A DNA stretch of 50,247 nucleotides from Nocardia rosealba (GCF_020216065.1 NZ_JAIWNA010000012.1:1-50247); one strand, 5' to 3'; shown: positions 40,795 through 49,775, counted from the stretch's first letter. Notes: generated by a model not told the origin, from the letters alone. Numbers and translations: made by a program.

Positions 40795-41550
40795 CTACGG
40801 CGTGCGTCTGCGCAGTGTCGCAGCGCCAAGACACAGTGCCACAATCGCGAACCCGGCAACGACGGCGATATCGCGCCACATCGTCGCGGTGGGTTCGGCA
40901 TTGATCGACACCTCTTGGAGCGCGTCGACCGCGTAACTCAACGGCAGGACATCGCTGATCGCCTCCAGCCAGCCGGGCAGCCGATCACGCGGAACGAGCA
41001 AGCCGCACAGGAAGATCTGCGGCGCGACGATCACCGGCATGAACTGCACCGCCTGGAATTCGGTGCGCGCGAACGCGCTGGCGAGCAGGCCGAGCGCCAC
41101 CCCGCACACCGCGTCGACCACGGCGATCAGCATCACCCACCCCGGACTGCCCGCCGCCTCTAGATCGAGCAGCCAGAAGGCCACAACACATGCCACGGCG
41201 GCTTGCGCGGCGGCGGCCAGCGAGAACGCGGTGCCGTATCCGGCGAGCAGATCCAGTTTGCGCAGGGGAGTGGTGAGCAGCCGTTCCAGGGTGCCCGAGG
41301 TGCGTTCGCGCTGCATGGCGATAGCGGTGATCAGGAACATCACGATGAACGGCAGGATGCCGAGCATGGTGATGCCCACCCGGTCGAACAGGGTCAGCGG
41401 TGCGTGTGGCGCCTGTGGTGTGTCCTGATAGATGAAGTACAGCAGCGTCATCAGTAGTGCCGGGACGACGAGAATCATGGCGACGGTGCGGTGATCGTTG
41501 CGCAGCTGCCGCAGGATCCGGCCGGTGGTCGCGGTATAGGGAGTGCTCAT
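40795..41550 (-). CDS. ABC-2 type transporter permease
   Basis: A 251-residue permease with six hydrophobic segments in the ABC-2 arrangement (TVAMILVVPALLMTLLYFIY first; EFQAVQFMPVIVAPQIFLCGLLVPRD in the second half). RERTSGTLERLLTTPLR is the conserved coupling region of drug and antibiotic exporters. The ATG at 41550 overlaps the stop of the ATPase gene. Together they form an exporter, substrate unknown. The order and strand match Rv1686c. Confidence 0.9.
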   Translation of the reverse strand: MSTPYTATTGRILRQLRNDHRTVAMILVVPALLMTLLYFIYQDTPQAPHAPLTLFDRVGITMLGILPFIVMFLITAIAMQRERTSGTLERLLTTPLRKLDLLAGYGTAFSLAAAAQAAVACVVAFWLLDLEAAGSPGWVMLIAVVDAVCGVALGLLASAFARTEFQAVQFMPVIVAPQIFLCGLLVPRDRLPGWLEAISDVLPLSYAVDALQEVSINAEPTATMWRDIAVVAGFAIVALCLGAATLRRRTP

Positions 41551-42278
41551 GCCCGCGTTTCCTTCGTGATGAGGGCGAGGAACGCCGTTTCGAGATTCTG
41601 TTCGCCGGTGCGTTCCCGGAGTTCGGCGGGGCTGAGCTGGGCGAGGAGCTCGCCGTCGCGCATCAGCAGCAGCCGGTCACAGTGTTCGGCCTCGTCCATC
41701 ACATGACTCGAGACGAGCAAGGTCGTTCCCGCCGAGGCCAATTCGCGGAATCGCTGCCACAGTTCCACCCGCAGCACCGGATCGAGGCCGACGGTCGGTT
41801 CGTCGAGAACCAGCAGCTCGGGCCTGCCGACCAGCGCGCACGCCAGCGAGGCGCGGGTCTTCTGCCCACCGGAGAGCTGGTCGCCCAGCTGGTCGGCATG
41901 ATCGGTCAAACCGACTGCGGCGAGGGCGGATTCGGTGTCACTGCGGTCGCGCCCGTAGAGCGCCGCGTAGTAGGCGACATTGTCGCGGACGCTGATATCG
42001 GCGTAGATGCTCGGCGCCTGGGTGACGTACCCGACCCGGCGTCGCAACCCGCCGCTACCCGCGGCTTCGCCCAGGACGGTGACCGTGCCCGATTCCACCA
42101 GCTGGGTGCCGACGATGCTGCGCATCAGAGTGGTCTTGCCACATCCGGACGGCCCGAGCAGCCCGGTGATGGTTCCCGGCTCGATCCGTAGATCCAGTCC
42201 TTGGAGCACAGCGCGTTTCCCTCGGCGGACGGTCAGACCTACCACCTCGACGGCGGGTGATGATGCGGTGCGCGACAT
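41547..42278 (-). CDS. ABC transporter ATP-binding protein
   Basis: A 243-residue ATPase with Walker A GPSGCGKTT (42-50), signature LSGGQ, Walker B LLVLDEP and the H-loop His in VSSHVMDEAEH. It powers the ABC-2 permease that follows. The start at 42278 lies 10 bp from an inverted repeat likely bound by the operon's own TetR protein. Confidence 0.93.
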   Translation of the reverse strand: MSRTASSPAVEVVGLTVRRGKRAVLQGLDLRIEPGTITGLLGPSGCGKTTLMRSIVGTQLVESGTVTVLGEAAGSGGLRRRVGYVTQAPSIYADISVRDNVAYYAALYGRDRSDTESALAAVGLTDHADQLGDQLSGGQKTRASLACALVGRPELLVLDEPTVGLDPVLRVELWQRFRELASAGTTLLVSSHVMDEAEHCDRLLLMRDGELLAQLSPAELRERTGEQNLETAFLALITKETRA

Positions 42279-42287
42279 GGTCGCCTC

Positions 42288-42323
42288 AATTCATCAAGCG
42301 TTGAATTCACTACCTGATGAATT
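42288..42323. promoter_or_regulatory. Operator upstream of the ABC/TetR operon
   Basis: AATTCATCA (42288-42296) and TGATGAATT (42315-42323) are perfect 9-bp arms around an 18-bp spacer that itself contains TTGAATTCA. The AT-rich block stands out in this GC-rich DNA and directly precedes the ATPase gene. It is the expected site of the TetR protein encoded at the end of the operon. Confidence 0.7.
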
Positions 42324-42351
42324 TAACTCCGTACCGGCAGCGCGGCAAGGG

Positions 42352-43848
42352 TCAGTGCTCGTGACCCGGGAGTGTCGCGGGAGTCTGACCAGACTCGACG
42401 ACCACGAACTGGCCCATCATTCCCTGGTCCTCGTGCCACAGCAGGTGGCAGTGGTACATGTACGGCGTGTCCGGATCGGCGGGCCCGTCGAACCGCAGTA
42501 CCAGCCGCGCCGTCGTGTTCGGCGGCAGGAACACGGTGTCCTTGGCGCCGGCCAGTTCGGGCGGTGGTGGGCCGCCGTTGTACTCGGTGATCCGGAATTG
42601 CACGTCGTGAACGTGGAAGTTGTGGGCCTGACCGTCGGCATTGGCCACCACCCACGTCTCGGTGGTGCCCCGGGTGACGACGGTGTCGATCCGGTCCATG
42701 GCCATCGCGCTTCCGTTGATCGCCGTACCGGCGAGCTCGAACCGCCGTTCGGTCACCGAGTCCTCAGGGTTCGGAAGAGATTGCGGAGCAAGGTATTCCG
42801 GGACGGCCGTCGAGGGCCTCAGGGTCTCGGCCGCACGCAGCTCGAGCACGTCGAAACTGTCGTCACCGCCGGAGAATCGGTTTCCCCAGAAGTCCATGCC
42901 CACATCCAGCTGACCACTGCGCAACACCGTGCGCTCACCCGGCCGCATCCGCACCACGATCTCGGCGCGTTCGCCAGGCGACAGCCGCACCCGATCCAGA
43001 GTCACGGGTCGCTCGAGCAACCCGCCGTCGGTGCCTACCAGCGCGAACTGCCGGGTGTCGTCGAAGGCGAAGGTGTAGACCCGCGCGGTCGAGGCGTTGA
43101 GCAGTCGCAACCGGACGAGTTCGTCGCCCACCTCGCGATACGGGTCGAGGGTGCCGTTGACCATCGTCCGATCGCCGAGGAAGCCGGTATTGCGGAAGAT
43201 CTTGTGCGCGCCGTCGAGCCGGTCGTCGCGCAGCCGCACGTCCTGCACGATCACCGGCAAGTCGTCGACGCCGTAGGTGCTCGGCAGGGCGGCCGGCGGT
43301 CCGTCGTCGACGAGGAACATGCCGGCGAGTCCGCGCCGCACGTGGTCTTCGGTTTCACCGTGCGGGTGTGGGTGGTACCAGAGTGTCGAAGCGGGTTGTG
43401 CCACTGTCCATTCCGGCGTCCAGATGCGGCCCGGTTCGACCATCTGATACGGCCCGCCGTCCATCTCGGCGGGCAGGTGCATTCCGTGCCAGTGCACGGT
43501 CGAGGCCTCGGGCAACTCGTTGCGCACCCGCACCCGGACCTTCTCGCCCCGGTTCGCACGCAATGTCGGCCCGAGATAGCTGCCGTTGAATCCCCATGTC
43601 TCGGTGGCTTCACCGGACTCGAATTCTGTTGTCCCCGTGCGCATATCGAGGGAGAAGACCCTGGTGCCGTCGGCATCGATGCTGCTGTCGGCCAGGGGTG
43701 GGATATTCAGCGGTCGGGTGAACTCTGTTGTGCCGACCGTCGATACGTCGGCCGACGACCACGTCCACGTCACCACGCTCGCGATCACTGTGACGAAAGC
43801 GATCGCGAGCGCGCAGCTGCCGAGGACGAGCCGACGGAGAGTTCGCAT
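42352..43848 (-). CDS. Multicopper oxidase
   Basis: A 498-residue three-domain cupredoxin protein with all four copper motifs: HWHGMH (119-124), HPHPHG (159-164), HNFHVH (409-414) and HCHLLWHEDQGMM (from 466), the last carrying the type 1 Cys-His-Met ligands. An N-terminal hydrophobic segment with an RR pair (MRTLRRLVLGSCALAIAF) acts as signal or anchor, and Tat export is possible. It would oxidise Cu(I), phenols or metals outside the cytoplasm. It is divergent from the FAD oxidoreductase/ECF-sigma pair and shares their control region. Confidence 0.92.
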   Translation of the reverse strand: MRTLRRLVLGSCALAIAFVTVIASVVTWTWSSADVSTVGTTEFTRPLNIPPLADSSIDADGTRVFSLDMRTGTTEFESGEATETWGFNGSYLGPTLRANRGEKVRVRVRNELPEASTVHWHGMHLPAEMDGGPYQMVEPGRIWTPEWTVAQPASTLWYHPHPHGETEDHVRRGLAGMFLVDDGPPAALPSTYGVDDLPVIVQDVRLRDDRLDGAHKIFRNTGFLGDRTMVNGTLDPYREVGDELVRLRLLNASTARVYTFAFDDTRQFALVGTDGGLLERPVTLDRVRLSPGERAEIVVRMRPGERTVLRSGQLDVGMDFWGNRFSGGDDSFDVLELRAAETLRPSTAVPEYLAPQSLPNPEDSVTERRFELAGTAINGSAMAMDRIDTVVTRGTTETWVVANADGQAHNFHVHDVQFRITEYNGGPPPPELAGAKDTVFLPPNTTARLVLRFDGPADPDTPYMYHCHLLWHEDQGMMGQFVVVESGQTPATLPGHEH

Positions 43849-43947
43849 GTCACGACGGTAGGTCTGCCCGACCCACCGTCACATCGGGAGCGTCACCCAT
43901 TCGGACCCTGACTTTCCGTCGCTGTGATGCGGGTCACTTCGGTGGGT

Positions 43948-43974
43948 TGTCACGTTCGAGGGTCCTGTCTTGTC
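43948..43974 (+). promoter_or_regulatory. Candidate ECF41 (SigJ-type) promoter
   Basis: TGTCACG (43948-43954), a 16-bp spacer, then TGTC (43971-43974). This closely matches the promoter consensus known for ECF41 sigma factors (TGTCACA, 16 bp, CGTC). It lies 34 bp upstream of the FAD-oxidoreductase gene that overlaps the ECF41-type sigma gene, so the sigma factor probably drives its own operon. Confidence 0.65.
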
Positions 43975-44007
43975 CCATGCACGACTTCACCGAAAAAGGA
44001 GCAGGAC

Positions 44008-45183
44008 ATGACCACAACCACGCACCGCATCGTCGTCCTCGGCGCCGGCTACACCGGCTTGCTCGCGGCCGTCCGCCTGGCCCGCCGCACCAGGAAAACG
44101 AACGTGCACATCACCCTGGTCAACCCGTCGGCCCGCTTCACCGAACGCCTCCGGATGCACCAGATCGCGGCCGGTCAGGAGTTGGCGCACCACGACATCC
44201 CGACGATCCTCGACGGCACCGGAATCCGGTTCGTCCAGGGGTTCGCCACCGCCATCGATCCGGACGCCCGCCGCGTGTACGTCGACGGGTTCGGTGACAT
44301 CACCTACGACGAACTGATCTACGCCCTCGGCAGCAGCACCGACACCTCCCTGGTTCCCGGCGTCGCCGACCACGCCTGGACACTGAACGATCCCCGGCGC
44401 GCGCACGACTTCGCGCGCCGGGTGGCCGCCTGCCGCACCGTCACCGTGTGCGGCGGTGGTCTCACCGGGATCGAGGCAGCCACCGAGATCGCCGAAAGCC
44501 ACCCGGACGTGCGCGTCACCCTCGTCAGCTCCGGCGAACTCGGCGCCATGATGGGTACCAAGGCCCGCGCCTATCTGAACACCGTGCTCGACCGGCTCGG
44601 CATCGTGCGGGAGATCGGTCAGCGGGTGACCGAGGTGACCGCCGATTCCGTCGTCCTCGCCGACGGCCGACAGATCGACACCGATCTCACCCTGTGGACC
44701 AGCGGCGTGCGCGTATCACCCCTGGCCGCCGAGTCCGGGATCGAGACGGACGAACGCGGACTGATCGTCGTCGGGCCCACACTGAAGTCGGTGTCGCACC
44801 CCACGATTCGCGCCATCGGCGACGCCGCCGCGATCCGTCAACCGTGGGGGCAGATCCACGGCACCTGCCAGAGCGGCCTGCCCTCGGCCACCTACGCCGC
44901 CGATGCGATCGCCGCCGAGATGCGCGGAAAGACCGTGCGTCCCTTCCGCTTCGGCTACTTCCACCAGCCCGTCAGCCTCGGACGCCGCGCCGCCGTCATC
45001 CAGTTCACCCGCGCCGACGACACACCGGGCCGGTTCTACCTCACCGGCTGGGCCGCCCGGACCTACAAGGAGATGGTCAGCAGCAGCCCGGTCCCGGCGA
45101 TCAAGGCGACCAAGCGGGTGCCCGTCGATCTGCAACTGTCCAAGGGCGGCGCGGCGACCCGCGATCTCGTCCGTCATGGTTGA
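44008..45183 (+). CDS. NDH-2-like FAD-dependent NAD(P) oxidoreductase
   Basis: A 391-residue two-Rossmann flavoprotein. The FAD motif is VVLGAGYTGLLAAVRLARR near the N-terminus, the NAD motif is VTVCGGGLTGIEAATEIAE near 150-170, and the second FAD segment ends in RAIGDAAAI. It resembles type II NADH dehydrogenases but lacks an obvious C-terminal membrane helix. AAGGAGCAGGAC precedes the ATG at 44008. It overlaps the sigma-factor gene by 8 bp. In ECF41 systems the sigma gene is usually paired with a redox-type enzyme; here this protein fills that place. Confidence 0.88.
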   Translation: MTTTTHRIVVLGAGYTGLLAAVRLARRTRKTNVHITLVNPSARFTERLRMHQIAAGQELAHHDIPTILDGTGIRFVQGFATAIDPDARRVYVDGFGDITYDELIYALGSSTDTSLVPGVADHAWTLNDPRRAHDFARRVAACRTVTVCGGGLTGIEAATEIAESHPDVRVTLVSSGELGAMMGTKARAYLNTVLDRLGIVREIGQRVTEVTADSVVLADGRQIDTDLTLWTSGVRVSPLAAESGIETDERGLIVVGPTLKSVSHPTIRAIGDAAAIRQPWGQIHGTCQSGLPSATYAADAIAAEMRGKTVRPFRFGYFHQPVSLGRRAAVIQFTRADDTPGRFYLTGWAARTYKEMVSSSPVPAIKATKRVPVDLQLSKGGAATRDLVRHG

Positions 45184-46066
45184 GCACATGCAGGAGCACG
45201 ACCCGTTCGTCGACCATCGCAGGCTGCTGTTCGCCACCGCCTACCGCATGCTCGGTACCGTCACCGACGCCGAGGACGTCCTGCAGGACGCCTGGCTGAA
45301 GTGGCACGAGACCGACCGGTCGGCGGTGGCCAACCCCCGCGCCTACCTGGTCCGCACCGTCACCAATCTCGCGCTGAACCGGCTCACCAGCGCCCGCGCC
45401 GTCCGTGAGAAGTACGTCGGTCCGTGGCTGCCCGAGCCGGTGCTCACCACACCCGACATCGCCGAGGACACCGCATTGGCCGACACCGTCTCCACCGCCA
45501 TGCTCGTCGTACTGGAAACACTGACCCCGGTGGAACGGGCGGTCTTCCTGCTGCGCGAGGTGTTCGGCTACTCCCACGCCGAAATCGCCGAAACACTCGA
45601 CCGCTCCGAGGCGGGCGTCCGCCAGATCGCGCACCGTGCGAAGAGCCACGTCCAATCACGACGCCCCCGCTTCGACGCCGACAAGGCCGCTCGCGCCCGC
45701 GTCACCGAACAGTTCATGGCCGCCTGCTCCGGCGGCGACCTCAACGCCTTGATGAACCTGCTCGCTCCCGACGTGACCTGCTGGTCCGACGGCGGCGGCA
45801 TCGTCACGGCCGCTCGCCGCCCCCTGCACGGCCCCGATCATGTCGCGCGCTGGATCCTCGGCGTGCTCGCCAAACCGTCCTCGACCGGTGCCGAACTCGC
45901 CGCCACCGACATCAACGGTGAACTCGGCGCACTCATCACCTTCGCGGGCACGCCGGGTGCCGCCTTCACCTTCGACCTGGTCGACGGCCGGATCCAGAAC
46001 CTGCGTTTCCAGGTCAACCCGACCAAACTCGCCGGCCTGAACGAGGGTCGCGACCTGCTCGGCTGA
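45176..46066 (+). CDS. sigJ: SigJ/ECF41-type RNA polymerase sigma factor
   Basis: A 296-residue ECF sigma factor with region 2 (about 10-75, RMLGTVTDAEDVLQDAWLKW), region 4 (about 110-160, TPVERAVFLLREVFGYSHAEIAE) and a SnoaL-like C-terminal domain. The two ECF41 hallmark motifs are present: WSDGGG (203-208) and NPTKL (281-285; family NPDKL). This C-terminal domain regulates activity in cis in place of a separate anti-sigma factor. The ATG at 45176 overlaps the upstream gene; ATG 45188 is possible. An ECF41-like promoter lies at 43948-43974. Confidence 0.9.
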   Translation: MVEHMQEHDPFVDHRRLLFATAYRMLGTVTDAEDVLQDAWLKWHETDRSAVANPRAYLVRTVTNLALNRLTSARAVREKYVGPWLPEPVLTTPDIAEDTALADTVSTAMLVVLETLTPVERAVFLLREVFGYSHAEIAETLDRSEAGVRQIAHRAKSHVQSRRPRFDADKAARARVTEQFMAACSGGDLNALMNLLAPDVTCWSDGGGIVTAARRPLHGPDHVARWILGVLAKPSSTGAELAATDINGELGALITFAGTPGAAFTFDLVDGRIQNLRFQVNPTKLAGLNEGRDLLG

Positions 46067-46103
46067 CGGGGTGTGGCGCTCGCGCGGATCGTTGCGGGTG
46101 AGA

Positions 46104-46727
46104 ATGGGCGTCGTGTCTGCTCAGGAACTCGCTGTCGACCCGGCCGCCGCGGCGTGCCGGATACTCGGATCGGTAATGAGGTCGGGGCCGGTGGCGATAC
46201 GCATCGTGGAAGTCGAGGCCTACGGGAGCGATGCGACCGGGCCGTGGCCGGATCCGGCGGCGCACTCGTGGCCGGGACCGACCGCGCGCAACGCGGTGAT
46301 GTTCGGCCCCGCCGGGCGGCTCTACGTGTACCGCTCGTACGGAATTCACCTGTGCGTCAACGTGACCGCAGGCTTCGACGGTGTCGCGTGCGCGGTGCTC
46401 GTCCGGGCCGGGGAAGTGGTCGAGGGCGCCGAGATCGCCCGTGAACGCAGGCCCGCCGCACGCACCGACGCCGACCTCGCGCGGGGACCGGGCAATGTGG
46501 GCAGTGCGCTGGGAATCAGCCTGTCCGACTACGGAACCGAGCTCTTCGACCCGTTCTCGCAGGTACGGCTCGAACTGAAGCCCCCGGTGCCGCTCGCCGA
46601 GATCGCCTCGGGCCCACGCGTGGGCGTGAGCCTGGCCGCCGAGGTGCCTTGGCGGTTCTGGTTGCCCGGCTCGTCGGCCGTCTCGACCTACCGGCGCAGT
46701 CCGCGTGCCACCAAACCCGTGAGCTAG
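46104..46727 (+). CDS. mpg: DNA-3-methyladenine glycosylase (AAG/Mpg type)
   Basis: A 207-residue base-excision enzyme removing alkylated purines. Conserved parts are RIVEVEAYG (the catalytic Glu region), TARNAVMFGPAGRLYVYRSYGIHLCVNV (DNA-binding and damage-flipping loop) and LARGPGNVGSALGI. The ATG at 46104 (MGVVSAQ) is preferred to GTG 46071, since GGGTGAGA precedes it. In M. tuberculosis the homologue lies next to tyrS (Rv1688-Rv1689); here a DoxX and a lipase-like gene intervene. Confidence 0.93.
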   Translation: MGVVSAQELAVDPAAAACRILGSVMRSGPVAIRIVEVEAYGSDATGPWPDPAAHSWPGPTARNAVMFGPAGRLYVYRSYGIHLCVNVTAGFDGVACAVLVRAGEVVEGAEIARERRPAARTDADLARGPGNVGSALGISLSDYGTELFDPFSQVRLELKPPVPLAEIASGPRVGVSLAAEVPWRFWLPGSSAVSTYRRSPRATKPVS

Positions 46728-46835
46728 CCGAGATTTCGAAATTCTTCGCCGACAGCGATGAGTTCTGCGGCGACGGCCCGTCCTATCAGTTGAACGCGCT
46801 ACCCACCGAGCGCGACCGACCAGAAGGACGACAAG

Positions 46836-47261
46836 ATGACCACCGCCACGCTTTCCGCGAACTCCACCTCCGCCGCCACCTACCGCCCCGGCAAGATCCG
46901 CAACCGCGTCCTGTGGACCCTGCAGATCGTGCTCGGCCTGTTCTTCATCATCGCCTCGGGCGGCCCCAAGCTGGTGATTCCGCACATTCTCATGGAGAAC
47001 CCGCCGGCGAACATGACGATCCCGCTTGGGCTGCTCATCTTCATCGGCGTCGCGGAGGTCGCGGGCGGAATCGGTCTCATGGTGCCGCGCGTGTCCGCGC
47101 TGGCCGCCGCCGGTCTCTCGGTGCTCACCGTGCTCGCCGCCGCCACCCAGGCCTTCATCGCCGACCTGCCCGGAATGGCGATCTTCCCGCTGGTGCTCGC
47201 CGCGATCTTCGCCTGGATCGCCTACGAACGCCGCGCCACCATCACCGCGCTGACGCGATGA
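46836..47261 (+). CDS. DoxX-family membrane protein
   Basis: A 141-residue protein with four membrane helices (VLWTLQIVLGLFFIIASGGPKL, IPLGLLIFIGVAEVAGGIGLM, AAAGLSVLTVLAAATQAFI, MAIFPLVLAAIFAWIAYE), the normal DoxX layout. In mycobacteria a DoxX protein associates with superoxide dismutase and a thiosulfate carrier at the membrane, but many members have no known role. GAAGGA precedes the ATG. A 10-bp palindrome ATTTCGAAAT (46733-46742) lies in its upstream region. Followed by a hairpin terminator. Confidence 0.87.
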   Translation: MTTATLSANSTSAATYRPGKIRNRVLWTLQIVLGLFFIIASGGPKLVIPHILMENPPANMTIPLGLLIFIGVAEVAGGIGLMVPRVSALAAAGLSVLTVLAAATQAFIADLPGMAIFPLVLAAIFAWIAYERRATITALTR

Positions 47262-47282
47262 GCCACAACCCGACACGCTGAC

Positions 47283-47309
47283 GATCACCGGACACCGAGT
47301 CCGGTGATC
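47283..47309 (+). terminator. Terminator after the DoxX gene
   Basis: GATCACCGGAC (47283-47293) pairs perfectly with GTCCGGTGATC (47299-47309) around a 5-nt ACCGA loop, 22 bp after the doxX stop. No U-tract. Confidence 0.8.
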
Positions 47310-47462
47310 TCGGCGTGTTCGGGGCAGTCCCGCGACCGAATGGTGGGTTCGGTCGCGGGAGACAAAGTGTCGGCGCCGATCTCGTCTGCGAAGCCACTGT
47401 GGCGCGCGCCACGTAGGTGCGACGATCAGGGACCGGTTCGAGATCGCATCCCAGGAGCGCCC

Positions 47463-48308
47463 GTGTTCAGTTTTTCCAGCACCGACGGCACCGAGATCCA
47501 TGTGCGCAGCTGGCTGCCGTCGGACACCGAACCGCAGGGCATCGTGCAGATCGCCCACGGCATGGGCGAACACTCCGAGCGCTACGGCCATCTCGCCGAG
47601 CGGTTGTCCGCTCTCGGCTTCGCCGTCTACGCCGACGATCACCGAGGCCACGGCCTCAGCATGGGCGAGGTACCGGGCGAGCTGGGCCCCGACGGCTGGA
47701 ACCTGCTCGTCGCCGACCTGGTGGCGCTCACCGAGATCCTGCGCGAACGTCACCCCGGCCTGCCGGTGACGCTCTTCGGCCACAGTCTCGGATCCTTCGC
47801 CGTGCAGCAGTACATCCTCGATCACGCCGACCTCGTCGACGAGGTCGTGCTCTGCGGGTCGACCGCCGTCGACGGGCTGTTCGCCGAGATCGCCGCGGCG
47901 GGCGGTGACCTGACCGCCTTCTTCAACGCCCGCGTCCAGCCGACCCGCACCGACGCCGACTGGATCAGCCGCGACGAAGCCCAGGTCGACGCCTACATCG
48001 CCGACCCCTGGTGTGGCTTCGCCATCGACCCGACAAACCTGGGCGAGCTGGCGGCCGTCGCCACCGAGCGGCTGGCGAAGCCGGTGGTGCGTCCCGATCT
48101 GCCCGTCTATGTGATGGTCGGCGACCAGGACCCGCTCAACGCGGGACTGCGATTGAGCGATCTGCTGGTCCAGCGCTACCGCGACGCGGGCCTGACCGAC
48201 CTCACCTATCGGGTCTACGCCGGTGCCCGGCACGAGGTCCTCAACGAAGTCGACCGCGACGAGGTCGAAGCCGAGTTGGCCGCCTGGATCACCCGCGCCC
48301 GGACCTGA
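47463..48308 (+). CDS. Monoacylglycerol lipase-like alpha/beta hydrolase
   Basis: A 281-residue Hydrolase_4/lysophospholipase-family protein. IVQIAHGMGEHSERYGHLAERL is the typical oxyanion-loop region of monoacylglycerol lipases, the nucleophile elbow is GHSLGS, and the acid and His lie in VGDQDPLNAG and GARHEVLNE. The GTG at 47463 has AGGAG upstream and gives the family N-terminus. It probably hydrolyses monoacylglycerol or lysophospholipid. Independent of its neighbours; tyrS follows after 51 bp. Confidence 0.9.
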   Translation: MFSFSSTDGTEIHVRSWLPSDTEPQGIVQIAHGMGEHSERYGHLAERLSALGFAVYADDHRGHGLSMGEVPGELGPDGWNLLVADLVALTEILRERHPGLPVTLFGHSLGSFAVQQYILDHADLVDEVVLCGSTAVDGLFAEIAAAGGDLTAFFNARVQPTRTDADWISRDEAQVDAYIADPWCGFAIDPTNLGELAAVATERLAKPVVRPDLPVYVMVGDQDPLNAGLRLSDLLVQRYRDAGLTDLTYRVYAGARHEVLNEVDRDEVEAELAAWITRART

Positions 48309-48359
48309 GGACATAACCGGGGTGCGCCCGGCCGACGCGATGCGCAAAGATAGATCCTC

Positions 48360-49646
48360 GTGACCGGCGACATCTTCGACGAACTGACCTGGCGCGGCCT
48401 GATCGCGCAGTCCACCGACCTCGACGAGTTGCGCGCAGCCGCGGCCGCGCAGCCGTTGACGCTGTATGCCGGCTTCGACCCCACCGCCGCCAGCCTGCAC
48501 GCGGGCCACCTCGTCCCGCTGCTCGCACTCAAGCGTTTCCAGCGCGCGGGGCACCGCCCGATCGTGCTCGCCGGCGGCGCGACCGGCCTCATCGGCGACC
48601 CTCGCGACGTGGGCGAGCGCACCATGAACTCGACGGACACGGTCGCCGAATGGGCTCAGCGCATTCGCGGCCAGCTCGAGCGGTTCGTCGACCTGGACGA
48701 TTCGCCGACGGGCGCGGTGATCGTCAACAACATGGACTGGACCGGGCCGCTCACCACCGTCGACTTCCTGCGCGATATCGGTAAGCACTTCTCCGTGAAT
48801 GTCATGCTCGCCCGCGACACCGTCAAACGACGTCTCGAAGGCGAGGGCATCTCCTACACCGAGTTCAGCTACATGCTGCTGCAAGCCAACGACTACCTGC
48901 AGTTGCGCCGTGAACACGGCTGCACACTGCAGGTCGGTGGCTCCGATCAGTGGGGCAACATCATCGCCGGCGTCGAACTCAACCGGCGGGTCGACGGGGC
49001 GCACGTGCACGCGCTCACCGTCCCCCTGGTGACCTCGGCCGACGGCAAGAAGTTCGGCAAGTCCACCGGCGGCGGCAGCCTCTGGCTCGACCCGGAACTC
49101 ACCAGCCCCTACGCCTGGTACCAGTACTTCGTGAACACCGCCGACGCCGATGTGGTCCGGTACCTGCGCTGGTTCACCTTCCTGAGCCACGAAGAACTCG
49201 ACGAGCTGGAAGAGGCCACCGCCGAACGGCCCTTCGCACGCGAGGCCCAGAAGCGGCTGGCCGCCGAAATGACGACCCTGGTGCACGGCGAAGCCGAGAC
49301 CCGGGCGGTGGAACTGGCGAGCCAGGCCTTGTTCGGCCGTGGTGATCTGCGCGAACTGCCCGAGTCGACGCTCGGCGCGGCCCTGCGCGAGACCGCGATC
49401 GACGGCAAGGTCGCCGAGGTCGCGCCCGGTGAGCCCGACACCATCGTCGATCTGCTCGTGGCCTCGGGACTGTGCGACAGCAGGGGAGCGGCACGGCGCG
49501 CGGTAAACGAAGGCGGTGCCTCGGTGAACAACGAGCGCATCAGCGACATCGACTGGACCCCGTCGGACACCGACTACCTGCACGGCCAGTGGCTGGTGCT
49601 GCGTCGCGGAAAGAAGAACATGGCGGGCGTGCGTCGGATAGCCTGA
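48360..49646 (+). CDS. tyrS: Tyrosyl-tRNA synthetase
   Basis: A 428-residue class Ic synthetase charging tRNA-Tyr. The HIGH-type motif is HAGH (47-50), the tyrosine-binding segment YMLLQANDYLQL is at about 171-182, and the KMSKS motif reads KFGKS (231-235). A C-terminal S4 RNA-binding domain (about 360-425) ends the protein. The GTG at 48360 gives the family length. A strong hairpin terminator follows, then the rRNA operon. Confidence 0.96.
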   Translation: MTGDIFDELTWRGLIAQSTDLDELRAAAAAQPLTLYAGFDPTAASLHAGHLVPLLALKRFQRAGHRPIVLAGGATGLIGDPRDVGERTMNSTDTVAEWAQRIRGQLERFVDLDDSPTGAVIVNNMDWTGPLTTVDFLRDIGKHFSVNVMLARDTVKRRLEGEGISYTEFSYMLLQANDYLQLRREHGCTLQVGGSDQWGNIIAGVELNRRVDGAHVHALTVPLVTSADGKKFGKSTGGGSLWLDPELTSPYAWYQYFVNTADADVVRYLRWFTFLSHEELDELEEATAERPFAREAQKRLAAEMTTLVHGEAETRAVELASQALFGRGDLRELPESTLGAALRETAIDGKVAEVAPGEPDTIVDLLVASGLCDSRGAARRAVNEGGASVNNERISDIDWTPSDTDYLHGQWLVLRRGKKNMAGVRRIA

Positions 49647-49658
49647 TCCACGAGCGGA

Positions 49659-49688
49659 GGCCTGAATCACATTCGTGTGATTCAGGCC
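49659..49688 (+). terminator. tyrS terminator
   Basis: GGCCTGAATCACA (49659-49671) pairs perfectly with TGTGATTCAGGCC (49676-49688) around a TTCG tetraloop, starting 12 bp after the tyrS stop codon. It separates tyrS from the rRNA promoters. Confidence 0.9.
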
Positions 49689-49746
49689 GGTTCCGCTGCG
49701 TCGGTCGTGGCGCTGACCTGCGGGAATGCGCTGGCATCCAGGCGAT

Positions 49747-49775
49747 TTGACGTTGCGTTATCCGGCGCGTAACTT
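49747..49775 (+). promoter_or_regulatory. rRNA promoter P1
   Basis: TTGACG (49747-49752), a 17-bp spacer, and TAACTT (49770-49775). This is the upstream one of two tandem housekeeping-type promoters before the 16S gene. Confidence 0.6.

Noticed and set aside
46014..49670. A 1,218-codon open frame on the minus strand
   Set aside because: It is antisense to the sigma factor, mpg, doxX, lipase and tyrS genes, all with clear families. Long antisense frames are expected at this GC content, and the translation is low-complexity with no motifs.
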